Source of the DNA: CAYSAA01 sp964428905
GTDB taxonomy: Bacteria > Atribacterota > Phoenicimicrobiia > Phoenicimicrobiales > Stramentimicrobiaceae
DNA length: 14,029 nucleotides
NCBI GenBank assembly: GCA_964428905.1
Contig: CAYSAA010000220.1
Span: forward strand, 1-14,029
Direction: 5' to 3'
Shown piece by piece: positions 13,949 to 14,029 of the stretch; positions within the stretch are counted from its first letter, which is position 1, and every line of letters begins with the position of its first letter. A program made the position numbers and the translations under genes. The notes under the pieces are model-generated. The model worked only from the letters and a program-made list of their open reading frames with translations, was not told the origin of the DNA and did no database searches.

Positions 13949-14029
13949 TTATTTTATTGAAATAACAACTTCTTCGGGAATTAATCGAATTAAATTAATT
14001 TCAGATGGTAATTCAGTTTGTAATTTTAT
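13949..14029 (-). CDS. cdaR: YbbR-domain protein (CdaR-like), C-terminal fragment, 5' end outside window
   Basis: Only the last 26 codons are visible on the minus strand, ending with TAA at 13951-13949. The peptide ends LPSEINLIRLIPEEVVISIK, which follows the pattern of the final strand pair of YbbR repeats (usually x-L-P-x-x-V-x-x-x-x-x-x-P-x-x-V-x-V-x-I). CdaR is a membrane-anchored extracellular regulator of the diadenylate cyclase CdaA. The position directly upstream of glmM in the same direction is the conserved place for cdaR and is the main support, since the fragment is short. The frame and stop are seen; the function is inferred. Confidence 0.72.
   Translation of the reverse strand: MKLQTELPSEINLIRLIPEEVVISIK

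Overview
The window is a compact, AT-rich bacterial chromosome segment. Several features point to a low-GC, Bacillota-like organism: a perfect CIRCE operator before groES-groEL, a cdaR-glmM-glmS order, a glmS self-cleaving ribozyme in the glmS leader, and strong AGGAGG ribosome binding sites. A neighbouring candidate phylum such as Atribacterota cannot be excluded. No phage, CRISPR, rRNA or tRNA genes were seen, and all intact genes are recognisable core-metabolism genes. The less expected content lies between genes.

Layout, left to right. (1) Plus strand, 1-2982: the 3' end of a gcvT-like aminomethyltransferase gene, then a Na+:alanine/glycine symporter (AGCS family) and alanine dehydrogenase. 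Together these look like an alanine/glycine uptake and catabolism unit. A strong bidirectional terminator at 3024-3078 separates it from the convergent genes. (2) Minus strand, 5197-3123: groES-groEL with a sigma-A-type promoter and CIRCE. (3) Minus strand, 9736-5339: fxsA, acpS, alr, tsaE, tsaB, tsaD. The last four overlap one another (alr/tsaE, tsaE/tsaB, tsaB/tsaD), which suggests translational coupling. The module combines membrane/lipid (AcpS), peptidoglycan D-alanine (Alr) and tRNA t6A synthesis (TsaE, TsaB, TsaD). (4) Minus strand, 14029-10223: the 3' end of a YbbR/CdaR-like gene, then glmM and glmS, which make glucosamine-1-phosphate precursor for the cell wall. glmS has its own extended -10 promoter and a glmS ribozyme (cleavage site about 12361/12360) in its leader, giving feedback by glucosamine-6-phosphate.

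Two gene-free stretches exceed 300 bases. The one at 12056-12536 is explained by the glmS promoter, a mini-ORF and the ribozyme. The one at 9737-10222 has no gene. It holds two copies of an unusual dispersed repeat plus two hairpins. The repeat is four tandem heptamers of GTATCNN type capped by GTCCAA. A third copy lies between acpS and fxsA (9175-9208). All three copies are exactly 34 nt, and the two in the large gap face each other across about 338 nt. This repeat family is the best candidate for something undescribed here.
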